Positions 37,313-44,987 of a stretch of DNA of 64,000 bases are shown here, piece after piece. Location: assembly GCF_026552795.1 (NCBI RefSeq), contig NZ_JANFPI010000002.1, positions 434,001 to 498,000 on the forward strand. The letters are read 5' to 3'. The stretch's first letter is position 1; each line of letters opens with the position of its first letter. The translations under genes were made by a program, and so were the position numbers. Below the pieces are notes generated by a model. The model did no database searches and was not told the DNA's origin. It was given only the letters and a program-made list of their open reading frames with translations. The DNA comes from Ectorhizobium quercum. GTDB lineage: Bacteria; Pseudomonadota; Alphaproteobacteria; Rhizobiales; Rhizobiaceae.

Positions 37313-37783
37313 TCAGGCGGCATGCGTCTCGATGGCCTTGGGCTGCTGAAGGGCGGCATCGGCGCTGATGGCAATGCGGCGCGGCTTCATGGCCTCGGGA
37401 ATGTTGCGAAGCAGGTCGATGTGCAGGAGACCGTTCTTCAGCGAAGCGGCCCTCACCTCCACATGGTCGGCAAGCTGGAAGCGGCGTTCGAACGTGCGCT
37501 TGGCAATGCCGCGATAAAGATATTCCGTCTCGTCCGCCGGTTCGTCCTCGAGCTTCTCACCCTTCACGACCAGCGTCTGTGCATGGGCCTCGATGGAAAG
37601 CTCGCGGTCGTCGAACCCTGCGACGGCCATCGTGATGCGATAGGTGTTCTCGCCCGTGCGCTCGATATTGTAGGGCGGGTAGCTCTGGCTCTGATCGGGA
37701 ACGCCGAGGCCGTCCAGCATGTTGAACAGCCGGTCGAAACCGATGGTCGAGCGGTAGAGCGGGGAAAAATCGATATGGCGCAT
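37313..37783 (-). CDS. Small heat-shock protein, Hsp20/IbpA family
   Basis: This 156-residue chaperone has an N-terminal arm ([20 protein letters not shown]) with the [16 protein letters not shown] opening of the alpha-crystallin domain (about 34-130). It goes on with [47 protein letters not shown] and [19 protein letters not shown], where the last part holds the I-x-I/V-like tail. Such proteins bind unfolding proteins in heat stress as large oligomers. The ATG at 37783 has AAGGAGG. The leader forms a ROSE-like thermometer, so translation is probably heat-gated. A long in-frame extension upstream is the leader, not coding. Confidence 0.95.
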   Translation of the reverse strand: MRHIDFSPLYRSTIGFDRLFNMLDGLGVPDQSQSYPPYNIERTGENTYRITMAVAGFDDRELSIEAHAQTLVVKGEKLEDEPADETEYLYRGIAKRTFERRFQLADHVEVRAASLKNGLLHIDLLRNIPEAMKPRRIAISADAALQQPKAIETHAA

Positions 37784-37840
37784 GATGTCCTCCTTCGAAG
37801 CGACGTTTGCGTTTTGCGGCTCCCCTGTCTGGCGGAGCCG
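37784..37840 (-). promoter_or_regulatory. ROSE-like RNA thermometer in the hsp20 leader
   Basis: On the minus strand the last hairpin, GTCGCTTCGAAGGAGGAC (37804-37787), buries the AAGGAGG ribosome site. Pairing is GUC/GAC, then a bulged G, then CUUC with GGAG around GAA. This reproduces the U-Y-G-C-U motif with its unpaired G that defines ROSE elements of rhizobial small heat-shock genes. Upstream, CGGCTCC/GGAGCCG (37840-37834 with 37823-37817) makes a second hairpin. The melting behaviour is inferred from family knowledge. Confidence 0.8.
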
Positions 37841-38024
37841 ACCTCTGGCGCGAACCCGGTTTCCGGCGTCCGCACCCCGTAGGTGGGCAAGCCGTCGCGC
37901 GCTTTCAAGACCCCGGAATGCGACAGGCGGAGGCCAACCGCGCCTGAACGGCGGATGAACGGCCGGTTCGGCGTGCATTCAGGCATGGCGGCGTAAAAGA
38001 ATGGTCATCGGGCCTCACTGCCCG
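37841..38024. other. Intergenic region between hsp20 leader and sRNA candidate
   Basis: About 180 bp that must hold the hsp20 promoter (minus) and a promoter for the plus-strand RNA candidate that follows. I see no gene and could not fix the promoter elements. Confidence 0.4.
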
Positions 38025-38117
38025 AGACTGAAGGAATTCGTCCCCCTTCTCAGTCTTGACTGCCGGTTCCCTGGCGATGGCCCTCCAAGCGTGGCCAGGG
38101 AAACCGGCGCTTTTTTT
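38025..38117 (+). ncRNA. Candidate sRNA with two hairpins and a strong terminator
   Basis: No protein gene reads toward this site on the plus strand, yet it ends in a textbook intrinsic terminator. GCCGGTTCCCTGGC (38062-38075) pairs with GCCAGGGAAACCGGC (38094-38108) with one bulge, then GC and T7 (38111-38117). A first hairpin, AGACTGA (38025-38031) with TCAGTCT (38050-38056), stands just before it and exposes a C-rich loop (GTCCCCCTT). The layout, about 90 nt, is typical of trans-acting sRNAs. The 5' end is my estimate. I do not recognise the family. Confidence 0.65.
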
Positions 38118-38224
38118 CAGTCCGGCCCCCTGTCTCCGGCGCCGCACGCGATTTCCGTTTCTCTCCGGGTAACGAAACTGCTCTACTGTGGAACGGATTT
38201 CGTCACAGCAAGGGAGTGTGGATC

Positions 38225-39187
38225 ATGGAAGCGACGATTTATGCCCTTTCAGCCGAAGATCTGGCCTTTGGCGGCGAACAATCGAGCGGCTTCTTCGACG
38301 GTCACGACGGCGCGCGCCTGCGCTATGCGTTCTTCTCTCCCGAGCGCGAGCGGCCGCGCGGCACCGTGGTGATTCTCCAGGGCCGCAACGAATGCATCGA
38401 GAAATATCTGGAAACGATCCGCGAGCTGACCGAAGCCGGTTTCATGGTCGCGACCTTCGACCTGCGCGGCCAGGCCCTTTCCGGGCGTCTGTCGCGCAAT
38501 CCGCGCGCCGGCCATGTGCTGCGCTTCGCGGACTATGTTGCGGATACGGAGCGCTTCCTGACCATGTTCGTGGAACCCGTGGCACCGCAGCCCGTCCACA
38601 TCCTCGCCCATTCGCTCGGCTGCCTCATCGCGCTGTCACTGGCGCCCCGGCTTGAAGGCCGGATTTCGCGCATGGTCCTGAGCGCGCCGCTCGTCGGCCT
38701 GACGGGGCTTCCCGTCCCGCCGGCCGTCGCTTTTTCCATCGCGTCGCTCTTCAGTCTGGCCGGGTTGGGAGAAAGGCCGCTGGGGCGGGAACGCGACGCC
38801 ATGCTCTTCGACGGCAATCCGCTGACCTCATGCCCGACCCGCTTCGGCCATTTCTCGACGCTGCGCGGCACCCATCGCGATCTGGGAATCGGCCCGCCGA
38901 CGGCGCGCTGGCTGAACGAGATCCGCAAGGCCATGCGGCGGGTGATGCAGCCGGACTACCTGACCCGCATCACCGTGCCGACACTCATCCTCGCGCCCAT
39001 GCGCGACGGCGTGGTGCCCTATGGGGAGATGGAGCGCCTTGCCCGGCATTTCCGGGCGGCGCGACTGGTGCCGATTCCCGGCGCCCGCCACGAATTGCTG
39101 ATGGAGAAGGACCGCTATCGCGCCCAGGCGCTCGCCGCGATCCTCGCCTTCTTCCCCGAAACCGCGACCGAGGCGGTTACGGGTTGA
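38225..39187 (+). CDS. Alpha/beta hydrolase (PldB-like lysophospholipase family)
   Basis: This 320-residue hydrolase has the serine nucleophile elbow AHSLGCLIAL and an oxyanion strand, TVVILQGRNECIEKYLETIRELTEAGF, with FDLRGQALSGR following as in lysophospholipase L2/monoacylglycerol-lipase proteins. The Asp is likely in LAPMRDGVVPY and the His in PGARHELLMEKDRYR, giving a full triad. No signal peptide is seen, so it should be cytoplasmic or peripheral. AGGGAG stands eight bases before the ATG. Its end overlaps the end of the convergent phosphatase gene by 11 bp. Confidence 0.9.
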   Translation: MEATIYALSAEDLAFGGEQSSGFFDGHDGARLRYAFFSPERERPRGTVVILQGRNECIEKYLETIRELTEAGFMVATFDLRGQALSGRLSRNPRAGHVLRFADYVADTERFLTMFVEPVAPQPVHILAHSLGCLIALSLAPRLEGRISRMVLSAPLVGLTGLPVPPAVAFSIASLFSLAGLGERPLGRERDAMLFDGNPLTSCPTRFGHFSTLRGTHRDLGIGPPTARWLNEIRKAMRRVMQPDYLTRITVPTLILAPMRDGVVPYGEMERLARHFRAARLVPIPGARHELLMEKDRYRAQALAAILAFFPETATEAVTG

Positions 39188-39950
39188 GCAGGCGCATCGC
39201 CTGTTCGTGAACGGCACGGCTGCCGGCGGCGATGATCGAACCGCCCATTTCCGGGCGTCCGCCATCCCATGACGTCATGATGCCGCCCGCCTGCTCGACC
39301 ACCGGAATGACGCCGCCGACATCGTAAGGCTTCAGCCCGTTCTCGATCACCAGATCGATATGCCCGGCAGCCAGAAGCGCATAGGCATAGCAGTCGACGC
39401 CGTAACGGAAGAGCCTCACCCTGCTTTCCACCTCCCGATAGCGCTCGGCTTCCGTGCCCCGGAACAGGTGCGGCGAGGTGGTGAACAGCGTCGCATCGGC
39501 GAGATCGCCACAATCGCGAACCCGCAAGGTCCGTTCGCCGCCCGGCCCCCGGTAGAGCGTCCGCTCGCCATCGGCGAGATAGCGCTCGCCGGTGAAGGGC
39601 TGGTCGATCAGCCCGCATGTCGCCCGCCCCTTCTGGTAGAAGCCGATCAGCGTGCCCCAGGTCGGCAGGCCCGAAATGAAAGCTCTCGTGCCGTCGATGG
39701 GATCGATGACCCAGACATTGTCGCGGTCGAGCCCGACATTGTCGTGCTCCTCGCCCAGAATGCCGTGGTCGGGATAGGCTTCGGCAATCACCGCCCGGAT
39801 CGCCGTCTCGGCGGCGCGGTCGCCTTCCGTCACCGGGTCGAATCCCCCCGCCTGCTTGTTGACCACATCGATGCCGGCGCGAAAACGCGGCAGGGTTTCT
39901 GCACTGGCGGCATCGGCCAGCCGGTCGAAGAAGGCGCGGTCAGGAAGCAT
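39177..39950 (-). CDS. hisN: Histidinol-phosphatase / inositol-monophosphatase family (HisN-like)
   Basis: A 257-residue Mg-dependent phosphatase. Motifs are the metal site GILGEEHDN, VIDPIDGTRAFISGLPTWGTLIG (the D-P-I-D-G-T signature), and the C-terminal GVDCYAYALLAAGHIDLVIENGLKPYDVGGVIPVVEQAGG. The FISG-WG pattern favours the HisN type, which removes phosphate from histidinol-phosphate in histidine synthesis; a general inositol monophosphatase (SuhB) role is the alternative. GAGG lies eight bases before the ATG. It is convergent with the hydrolase gene, overlapping it by 11 bp. Confidence 0.88.
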   Translation of the reverse strand: MLPDRAFFDRLADAASAETLPRFRAGIDVVNKQAGGFDPVTEGDRAAETAIRAVIAEAYPDHGILGEEHDNVGLDRDNVWVIDPIDGTRAFISGLPTWGTLIGFYQKGRATCGLIDQPFTGERYLADGERTLYRGPGGERTLRVRDCGDLADATLFTTSPHLFRGTEAERYREVESRVRLFRYGVDCYAYALLAAGHIDLVIENGLKPYDVGGVIPVVEQAGGIMTSWDGGRPEMGGSIIAAGSRAVHEQAMRLLNP

Positions 39951-40118
39951 GCAGGGAACCTCGACGAGAACGGTATGACAAGGGTTTAGCCCAAATCGCC
40001 GCGCCTGCAAACCCGCCGTTTCGGCCGCAAGGCCCGCGCTTAGCAAACACGCAATCGCACAAAATCTATGCAGATTTCAAAAATGCCAAAATTAAAAGCA
40101 AAAAATACGTCCGCAGAC
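39951..40118. other. AT-rich intergenic region upstream of hisN and the sRNA
   Basis: Holds the hisN promoter (minus) and leads into the sRNA promoter (plus). The stretch 40070-40115 is unusually A-rich for this genome. No coding frame is convincing. Confidence 0.4.
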
Positions 40119-40147
40119 TTGACAGTCAGACCCCCGGCGCATAGCCT
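40119..40147 (+). promoter_or_regulatory. Promoter of the MmgR-like sRNA
   Basis: TTGACA (40119-40124), a 17-bp spacer and TAGCCT (40142-40147) form a sigma-70-like pair in an AT-rich block. It points to transcription start near 40153, just before the first hairpin of the sRNA. Confidence 0.65.
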
Positions 40148-40152
40148 TCTAG

Positions 40153-40232
40153 TCGCAGTCCGCTGACTGCAAAATACCCTCCTTGGGTGTTTCCTCCCTA
40201 GACTTAACCGCGCCACGAGCGCGGTTTTTTTT
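40153..40232 (+). ncRNA. mmgR: MmgR / suhB-type (alpha-r8) small RNA
   Basis: About 80 nt with three hairpins: GCAGTC/GACTGC (40155-40170), ACCC-TCCTT-GGGT (40176-40188), and a terminator AACCGCGC (40206-40213) with GCGCGGTT (40219-40226) followed by T-rich sequence to 40232. Between the second and third lies unpaired TTTCCTCCCT (40190-40199), which I recall as the conserved single-stranded motif of the alpha-r8 family. MmgR of Sinorhizobium meliloti is linked to nitrogen state and polyhydroxybutyrate granules. Position beside a monophosphatase gene fits the suhB-RNA family. The 5' end is inferred from the promoter. Confidence 0.8.
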
Positions 40233-40278
40233 GCCCGGCAGCCGGGTCTTGCATCGGATGAAGTCTTGGGAAAAGGGC

Positions 40279-41163
40279 CTATTCGGCCGCCAGGGAGGTC
40301 TGCGACGACAGATGCTCGGTGAAGTCGGCCATGCGGCGCATGAAGGACGCGACAAGGGCCTCGACCTCCGGAAATTCCGGGCGCTTCTCCAATGTCGCCT
40401 CATCGATATAGAGCGAGCGGTTGATCTCGATCTGCAACGCATGCAGGCCCCGGCGCGGGCGCCCATAATGTTCCGTGATGAAGCCGCCGGCATAGGGCTT
40501 GTTGCGCACGGCGCGGAAGCCGAGGTCCTCGAGAATGCTGATCGCGGCATCCGACAGCGCCGCCGAGGCGCTCGCCCCGAACCGGTCACCGACGATGAAA
40601 TCGGGACGCAGGCCGCTGCCGGCAAGCTTGGTGTTGCCCGGCATGGAGTGGCAGTCGATCAGCACGCAGAAACCGAAACGGTCGTGGGTGCGCGCGAGAA
40701 GCCGCCGCAGGCAGGCGTGATAGGGCTTGTAGAGCAGTTCGATGCGCATCAGCGCATCCTGCACCGGCAGGCGGCCGGTATAGATGTCGAAATTCTCCGC
40801 GACGATCCTCGGCACGGTTCCGAGCCCGCCGGCCACCCGCAGCGAGCCGGTATTGGCATGTGGCGGCAGCGGCCCGTCGAACATGCGCGGGTCGAGTTCG
40901 AAGGGCTCGCGATTGACGTCGAGATAGGCGCGCGGGAAATGCGCCAGCAGAAGCGGCGCGCCGAGCGCGGGCGCACCGGCATAGAGTTCGTCGACGAAGT
41001 GATCTTCCGACCGGCGGATCGTATGGGCGTCGAGCCGCGATTGCGCAAGGAATGCCGGCGTGTAGTTCCGGCCGCTATGCGGGGAATTGAATACGAAAGG
41101 TATGGTCTGAAGCGCCGGTTCGCGCACCTCGAAATCGGGTGTGTAACCGGTTTTGTGTTCCAT
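40279..41163 (-). CDS. N-formylglutamate amidohydrolase
   Basis: This 294-residue protein is a second N-formylglutamate amidohydrolase family member. It shows FVFNSPHSGRNYTPAFL with the first metal His, RRSEDHFVDELYAGAPALGAPLLLAHFPRAYLDVNREPFELD, IELLYKPYHACLRRLLART, FCVLIDCHSMPG and the C-terminal HALQIEINRSLYIDE. It is closer to classic HutG-type enzymes than the copy at 7932. No hut genes are near. AGAGG precedes the ATG. It is divergent from cpdR. Confidence 0.92.
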   Translation of the reverse strand: MEHKTGYTPDFEVREPALQTIPFVFNSPHSGRNYTPAFLAQSRLDAHTIRRSEDHFVDELYAGAPALGAPLLLAHFPRAYLDVNREPFELDPRMFDGPLPPHANTGSLRVAGGLGTVPRIVAENFDIYTGRLPVQDALMRIELLYKPYHACLRRLLARTHDRFGFCVLIDCHSMPGNTKLAGSGLRPDFIVGDRFGASASAALSDAAISILEDLGFRAVRNKPYAGGFITEHYGRPRRGLHALQIEINRSLYIDEATLEKRPEFPEVEALVASFMRRMADFTEHLSSQTSLAAE

Positions 41164-41350
41164 CTGGCCTCTTTACCATATCCTCAAGTCATCATTCCGT
41201 CATGTTGCCAGTTGCCGTTGGCCAAGTCCATACTATCTATGAACGGTAAAATGGCGGAACCGGCTCTCTTCACAGGTTGTTTACTCCGGTGAAGATAATG
41301 TCGGATTCCGGATATCACCCATGACAGTCATTTGAGTAACGGTCCTTTCA

Positions 41351-41716
41351 ATGAGCCAGAAAATTCTTCTCGCCGAAGACGATAACGACATGCGCCGCTT
41401 CCTTGTGAAGGCGCTCGAAAAAGCAGGATACAAAGTCTCCTCCTACGACAACGGCGCCAGCGCCTACGACCGTCTTCGCGAAGAGCCCTTTTCGCTTCTC
41501 CTGACCGATATCGTCATGCCGGAAATGGACGGCATCGAACTGGCGCGCCGCGCCACCGAACTCGATCCGGACCTGAAGGTCATGTTCATCACCGGCTTCG
41601 CCGCCGTCGCGCTGAACGCCGATTCGAAGGCCCCCAAGGATGCGAAGGTGCTTTCCAAGCCCTTCCACCTGCGCGATCTCGTCGACGAGGTGAACAAACT
41701 CCTCACGGCAGCCTGA
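41351..41716 (+). CDS. cpdR: CpdR-type single-domain response regulator
   Basis: A stand-alone receiver domain of 121 residues with acidic pocket EDD (9-11), phospho-acceptor Asp53 in LLTDIVMPEMDG, Thr in MFITGFAA and Lys in VLSKPFHLRDLV. The sequence follows CpdR, which in its unphosphorylated state brings ClpXP to the cell pole and controls the degradation of CtrA and other cell-cycle proteins; CckA-ChpT controls its phosphorylation. In rhizobia CpdR1 also affects symbiosis. It stands alone upstream of two tRNA-Val genes. The start has only a weak ribosome site. Confidence 0.92.
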   Translation: MSQKILLAEDDNDMRRFLVKALEKAGYKVSSYDNGASAYDRLREEPFSLLLTDIVMPEMDGIELARRATELDPDLKVMFITGFAAVALNADSKAPKDAKVLSKPFHLRDLVDEVNKLLTAA

Positions 41717-41799
41717 GGCTTTTGCCGCCTTCGCAAGAAATCGGAAAAAAAAGCGGTTGACGCCAAGCCCGGTTTTGTGATGTATGCGCCGCATCGGAT

Positions 41800-41874
<75 letters not shown>

Positions 41875-41897
41875 TCCAATCACCTGATACGTTTGAG

Positions 41898-41919
41898 AAA
41901 TCCGCTCCGGCGGATTTTT
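41898..41919 (+). terminator. Terminator of tRNA-Val copy 1
   Basis: AAATCCG (41898-41904) pairs with CGGATTT (41911-41917) around CTCCGG, within a T5 run. It separates the two tRNA genes into two transcripts. Confidence 0.85.
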
Positions 41920-42037
41920 CCGTTTATGGCTCGGGCTTGACCGGAGCGCCATCCTGAAAACGCCGAATGAATGTTTCATGACCCGTTCGAGGCCGTTGAC
42001 GCGGCCATCGAATTGTGGTGTAAGCCGCCCATCGGAT

Positions 42038-42112
<75 letters not shown>

Positions 42113-42120
42113 TCCTTGCC

Positions 42121-42150
42121 AGAGGCTCAAGCGGAAACGCTTGAGCCTCT
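42121..42150 (+). terminator. Hairpin after tRNA-Val copy 2
   Basis: A perfect 13-bp stem, AGAGGCTCAAGCG (42121-42133) with CGCTTGAGCCTCT (42138-42150), closed by a GAAA tetraloop. The T-run after it is poor. Confidence 0.7.
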
Positions 42151-42259
42151 GTCCGTTTCGGGGGTCTGTCTGTCGGTTCGGCTGTCGATGGCGCGGTTTC
42201 GGGACCGTCCGGCGGCATCTTTCCTCGGGCCGCCCTGTCTTCCGGAGTCTGCTGCCGCG

Positions 42260-42385
42260 TCAGAACGGGAAATACTCCGGATAGAGTTCATAGAGTGCAG
42301 GCAGCATGGCCAGAAAGAACATGATGGCCGAAAAGATGATGGTCGCGATCCACATGACAACCAATTGTTTGGTGCGTGGGTGCAT
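42260..42385 (-). CDS. Very small membrane protein (41 residues)
   Basis: An open frame of 41 residues, starting MHPRTKQLVVMW, with one long hydrophobic helix (VVMWIATIIFSAIMFFLAMLPAL) and an acidic-aromatic tail (YELYPEYFPF). The ATG at 42385 has GAGGA at a good distance (GAGGATCTTTC before the ATG). Basic residues before and acidic residues after the helix fit one orientation in the membrane. It lies below usual length cut-offs. No family is recognised; function unknown. Confidence 0.65.
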   Translation of the reverse strand: MHPRTKQLVVMWIATIIFSAIMFFLAMLPALYELYPEYFPF

Positions 42386-42519
42386 GAAAGATCCTCGAAC
42401 TTGATTCGTTTCCTTGAACGCCCTTGCGTCGGCTCGGGTTCCGCCTTCCCGCGCCTTGTGATTCCGGGTCTTTCCTCCACTATAGAAAGGGAACGCCCGT
42501 CTGTCGCCCCCTTCCGCGA

Positions 42520-44313
42520 TTAAAGCGGAGAAGCCGCATCGGGCGGCCTGATCTGCTCCAGGTGGACGATACGCGGCGAAAACGCCTCTGCGAAGGCCTG
42601 CGAGCGGCCGACGTAAAGGATGCCCGTATTGCCGAGTTCCTCGACGATACCCGCCAGGCTCGCCTGCGCGTCCTGCTCCAGCCCGTCGAACAGATCGTCT
42701 ATGACGATGAAATCCGGCTTGAGGAGAAGGGCGTTGGCGAAGCGCAGCTTCATCTGGTCGTCAAAATCGAGAACCTTGTCCCATCGCGCCGTCGTGTCGA
42801 GAATGGGCTTGAGACGGGCCAGCCCGGCCCGGTCGAGCGCGGCCAGCATGTTCTCCCGCGAAAAGGCTTCCGGCGCAAGCGGATAGGTCAGCACCTCCTG
42901 AAGCGAGGCGCCCGCCAGATAGCCGGTCTGGGGCATGAAGAGGACACCCTCCCCGGGCGGCAGGCCGATCGTGCCGCGGCCCCAGGGCCAGTTTCCGGCC
43001 AGCGCCTCGAAAAGCAGGTGCCGGTTCACGCCGGGATCGCCGTTGACCATCACCCGCTCGCCGCGCCGCACCGAAAGGCCGCCTTCCCGCAGCCGCAGCC
43101 CGTTTTCGAAATGCTCCGCCCCGGCCCGCAGGCACAGCGTCAGGTTCTCGATGCGGATCGTCTCATCCGCCTCGGCCCGGTAATCGATGACCGCTCCCGA
43201 CGCCGTCTTGCGATCCATATCCTGCAACGCGCTGCGGAACGCGCTGACGCGGCCGAGCGTCGCCCGCCAGTCGGCGATCTGGCCGAAATTCGTCACATAC
43301 CACCGCAGCGCCAGATTGACCTGGTTGAAGGCGCCGACGGCCATCATCAGGCCACCGAAGGTGATATTGCCGGAAAAATAGACCGGCGCCGCGATGATAA
43401 TCGGCGCGACCTGCGACAGCCAGCCGAAGCCCGCCGAAACCCATGTCAGGTTCGTATTGGCCGTGACGAGCTGGCGGGTGACGGCCAGGACCGCGCCGAT
43501 CCGCTCCAGAATGCGCTTGCGCTCCCGCTGCTCGCCGCGCGCCAGCGAGATGGCGGTGAGGTTCTCGTTGGTGCGCATCAGCAGAAACCGCAGATCGGCC
43601 TCGCGCGAATAGCGTTCTGCGTTCAGCCCGACGAGGCGGTGGCCGACCACGCGGCTGAGCATCGAGGCAAGCCCCGCATAGATGAACGCGGCCCAGACCA
43701 TGTAGCCGGGGATGACCACCGTCCGCGAGCCGATGACGAAGGCGAAGTCGCTGGAAAGCGCCCACAGCACGCCGATGAAGCTGCCGAGCAGGATGCTGGA
43801 CTGCACGAGGCCGATGCTGAGCGAGGTGGTGATCTCGGAGAGATTGCGCGCATCCTCGTGCAGCCGCTGGTCGGGATTGACGCCGATGGTGCCCGACGCC
43901 GCAAGCCGCAGCGCCCGACGCCCCTTCAGCCACGTCTCGACCAGATCGTTGGTCAGCCCCTCGCGCATCGAAAGCGCCGCCATCTGGTTCAGCCAGGTCT
44001 GGCAGACGTTGAGCAGGAGAAGCGAGCCGGCGATGCCCGCGAAGATCTGCAACTGCCGCAGGAATTCGCCCACGTCGCGCTGTTCGATGGCATTGTAGAA
44101 CGGCACGTTCCATTCGTTGAGGGTGATCTGCGCATAGGCGGTGGCGAGAATGACCGACAGGAGGGCGAACGCCTGCGCCAGCACGCGGTTGCGGACACCC
44201 GAACGCCAGAAGGCGCCGATCATGATCGCGATCTGCCGTATGAACGGCAACTCGTACGCGGAGGAGACATCCGGCGCCGGCGCTTGCCCGTCGGCCAGTT
44301 CTGCGATTTTCAT
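42520..44313 (-). CDS. SbmA/BacA-like ABC protein with eroded ATPase motifs
   Basis: A 597-residue protein of the SbmA/BacA and ABC_membrane_2 type. The membrane part (about 25-345) has WRSGVRNRVLAQAFALLSVILATAYAQITLNEWNVPFYNAIEQRD, and NPDQRLHEDARN, both typical. The nucleotide-binding domain (about 385-590) keeps the fold and MPQTGYL (Q-loop). However, Walker A is GDPGVNRH (425-432) without the Gly-Lys-Ser/Thr, the signature is LDFDDQM, and Walker B ends DD instead of DE. It is probably a pseudo-ATPase. A GGAAGG site precedes the ATG. It is divergent from the DUF2946 gene. Confidence 0.85.
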   Translation of the reverse strand: MKIAELADGQAPAPDVSSAYELPFIRQIAIMIGAFWRSGVRNRVLAQAFALLSVILATAYAQITLNEWNVPFYNAIEQRDVGEFLRQLQIFAGIAGSLLLLNVCQTWLNQMAALSMREGLTNDLVETWLKGRRALRLAASGTIGVNPDQRLHEDARNLSEITTSLSIGLVQSSILLGSFIGVLWALSSDFAFVIGSRTVVIPGYMVWAAFIYAGLASMLSRVVGHRLVGLNAERYSREADLRFLLMRTNENLTAISLARGEQRERKRILERIGAVLAVTRQLVTANTNLTWVSAGFGWLSQVAPIIIAAPVYFSGNITFGGLMMAVGAFNQVNLALRWYVTNFGQIADWRATLGRVSAFRSALQDMDRKTASGAVIDYRAEADETIRIENLTLCLRAGAEHFENGLRLREGGLSVRRGERVMVNGDPGVNRHLLFEALAGNWPWGRGTIGLPPGEGVLFMPQTGYLAGASLQEVLTYPLAPEAFSRENMLAALDRAGLARLKPILDTTARWDKVLDFDDQMKLRFANALLLKPDFIVIDDLFDGLEQDAQASLAGIVEELGNTGILYVGRSQAFAEAFSPRIVHLEQIRPPDAASPL

Positions 44314-44475
44314 TTCCACCTTCCAACCATGCGCAAATCGTCCCGCGGCAATGCTTATCATGCCGCCCGAAGCCGTTACAGCTACACGCGCCCGCAGGAT
44401 GGGGCACAATGCCGCGCATTCTTGTCTTTGCCTCGCGGCCGGCTTAATAAGACCGCACGAAAAGGAGACCGGACC

Positions 44476-44868
44476 GTGACGCATCGAGGGGGACAGACCA
44501 GCCGTCTGGCGCGCATCGTCTGCGCGCTCGCCCTGATTCTGGCCGGCCTCGCCCACAAGCCTCCGGCGCTCGCCGCCGCCGTGCCGATGTCGGAATTGGC
44601 GGCCTATGTGCTGCCCGACGGCACCGTGCCGTTCCTGTGCGACATCGACCATTCGCAAGATCACGGCCAGGACACGGCGCACGACCGCCTTCGCTGCGAT
44701 GCCTGCCTGCTCTCCGGCTCGGCATTGCCGCCGTCGCCTCCGGCCCTGAAAGAACCGCCGCTTCGCCCGGTGGAAAAGCTCCTGCCGCGCAGCCTCATCG
44801 AAGGCCCGGCCACCGCGCTCAGGATCAACACCGCACCGCGCGGCCCACCGGACGTTTCCCGCGCCTGA
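44476..44868 (+). CDS. DUF2946-like exported protein, probable copper gene
   Basis: A 130-residue exported protein. The signal part ([22 protein letters not shown]) is followed by a His/Asp-rich segment with cysteines, [34 protein letters not shown], where CDAC may bind metal. This matches the DUF2946 group, which often travels with copper genes. The PCu(A)C copper chaperone gene follows after 119 bp and supports that role. The start is GTG at 44476 with AAAGGAG eight bases upstream. Confidence 0.75.
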   Translation: MTHRGGQTSRLARIVCALALILAGLAHKPPALAAAVPMSELAAYVLPDGTVPFLCDIDHSQDHGQDTAHDRLRCDACLLSGSALPPSPPALKEPPLRPVEKLLPRSLIEGPATALRINTAPRGPPDVSRA

Positions 44869-44987
44869 TATCCGACACGATGCGTGCCGCGCAGCCGCGC
44901 GCGCATCGATCCGCGACGCACCGGAGCCCTTGAGCGGCCCTGAAGATCGGCCCCCGCCTCCGGCACAGAATTCATCGGGAAACCACC

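Noticed and set aside
42424..44475. Upstream in-frame extension of the DUF2946-like gene (frame starts at 42424)
   Set aside because: It is antisense to the SbmA-like gene and lacks any motif; the GTG at 44476 has AAAGGAG and leads straight into a signal peptide.
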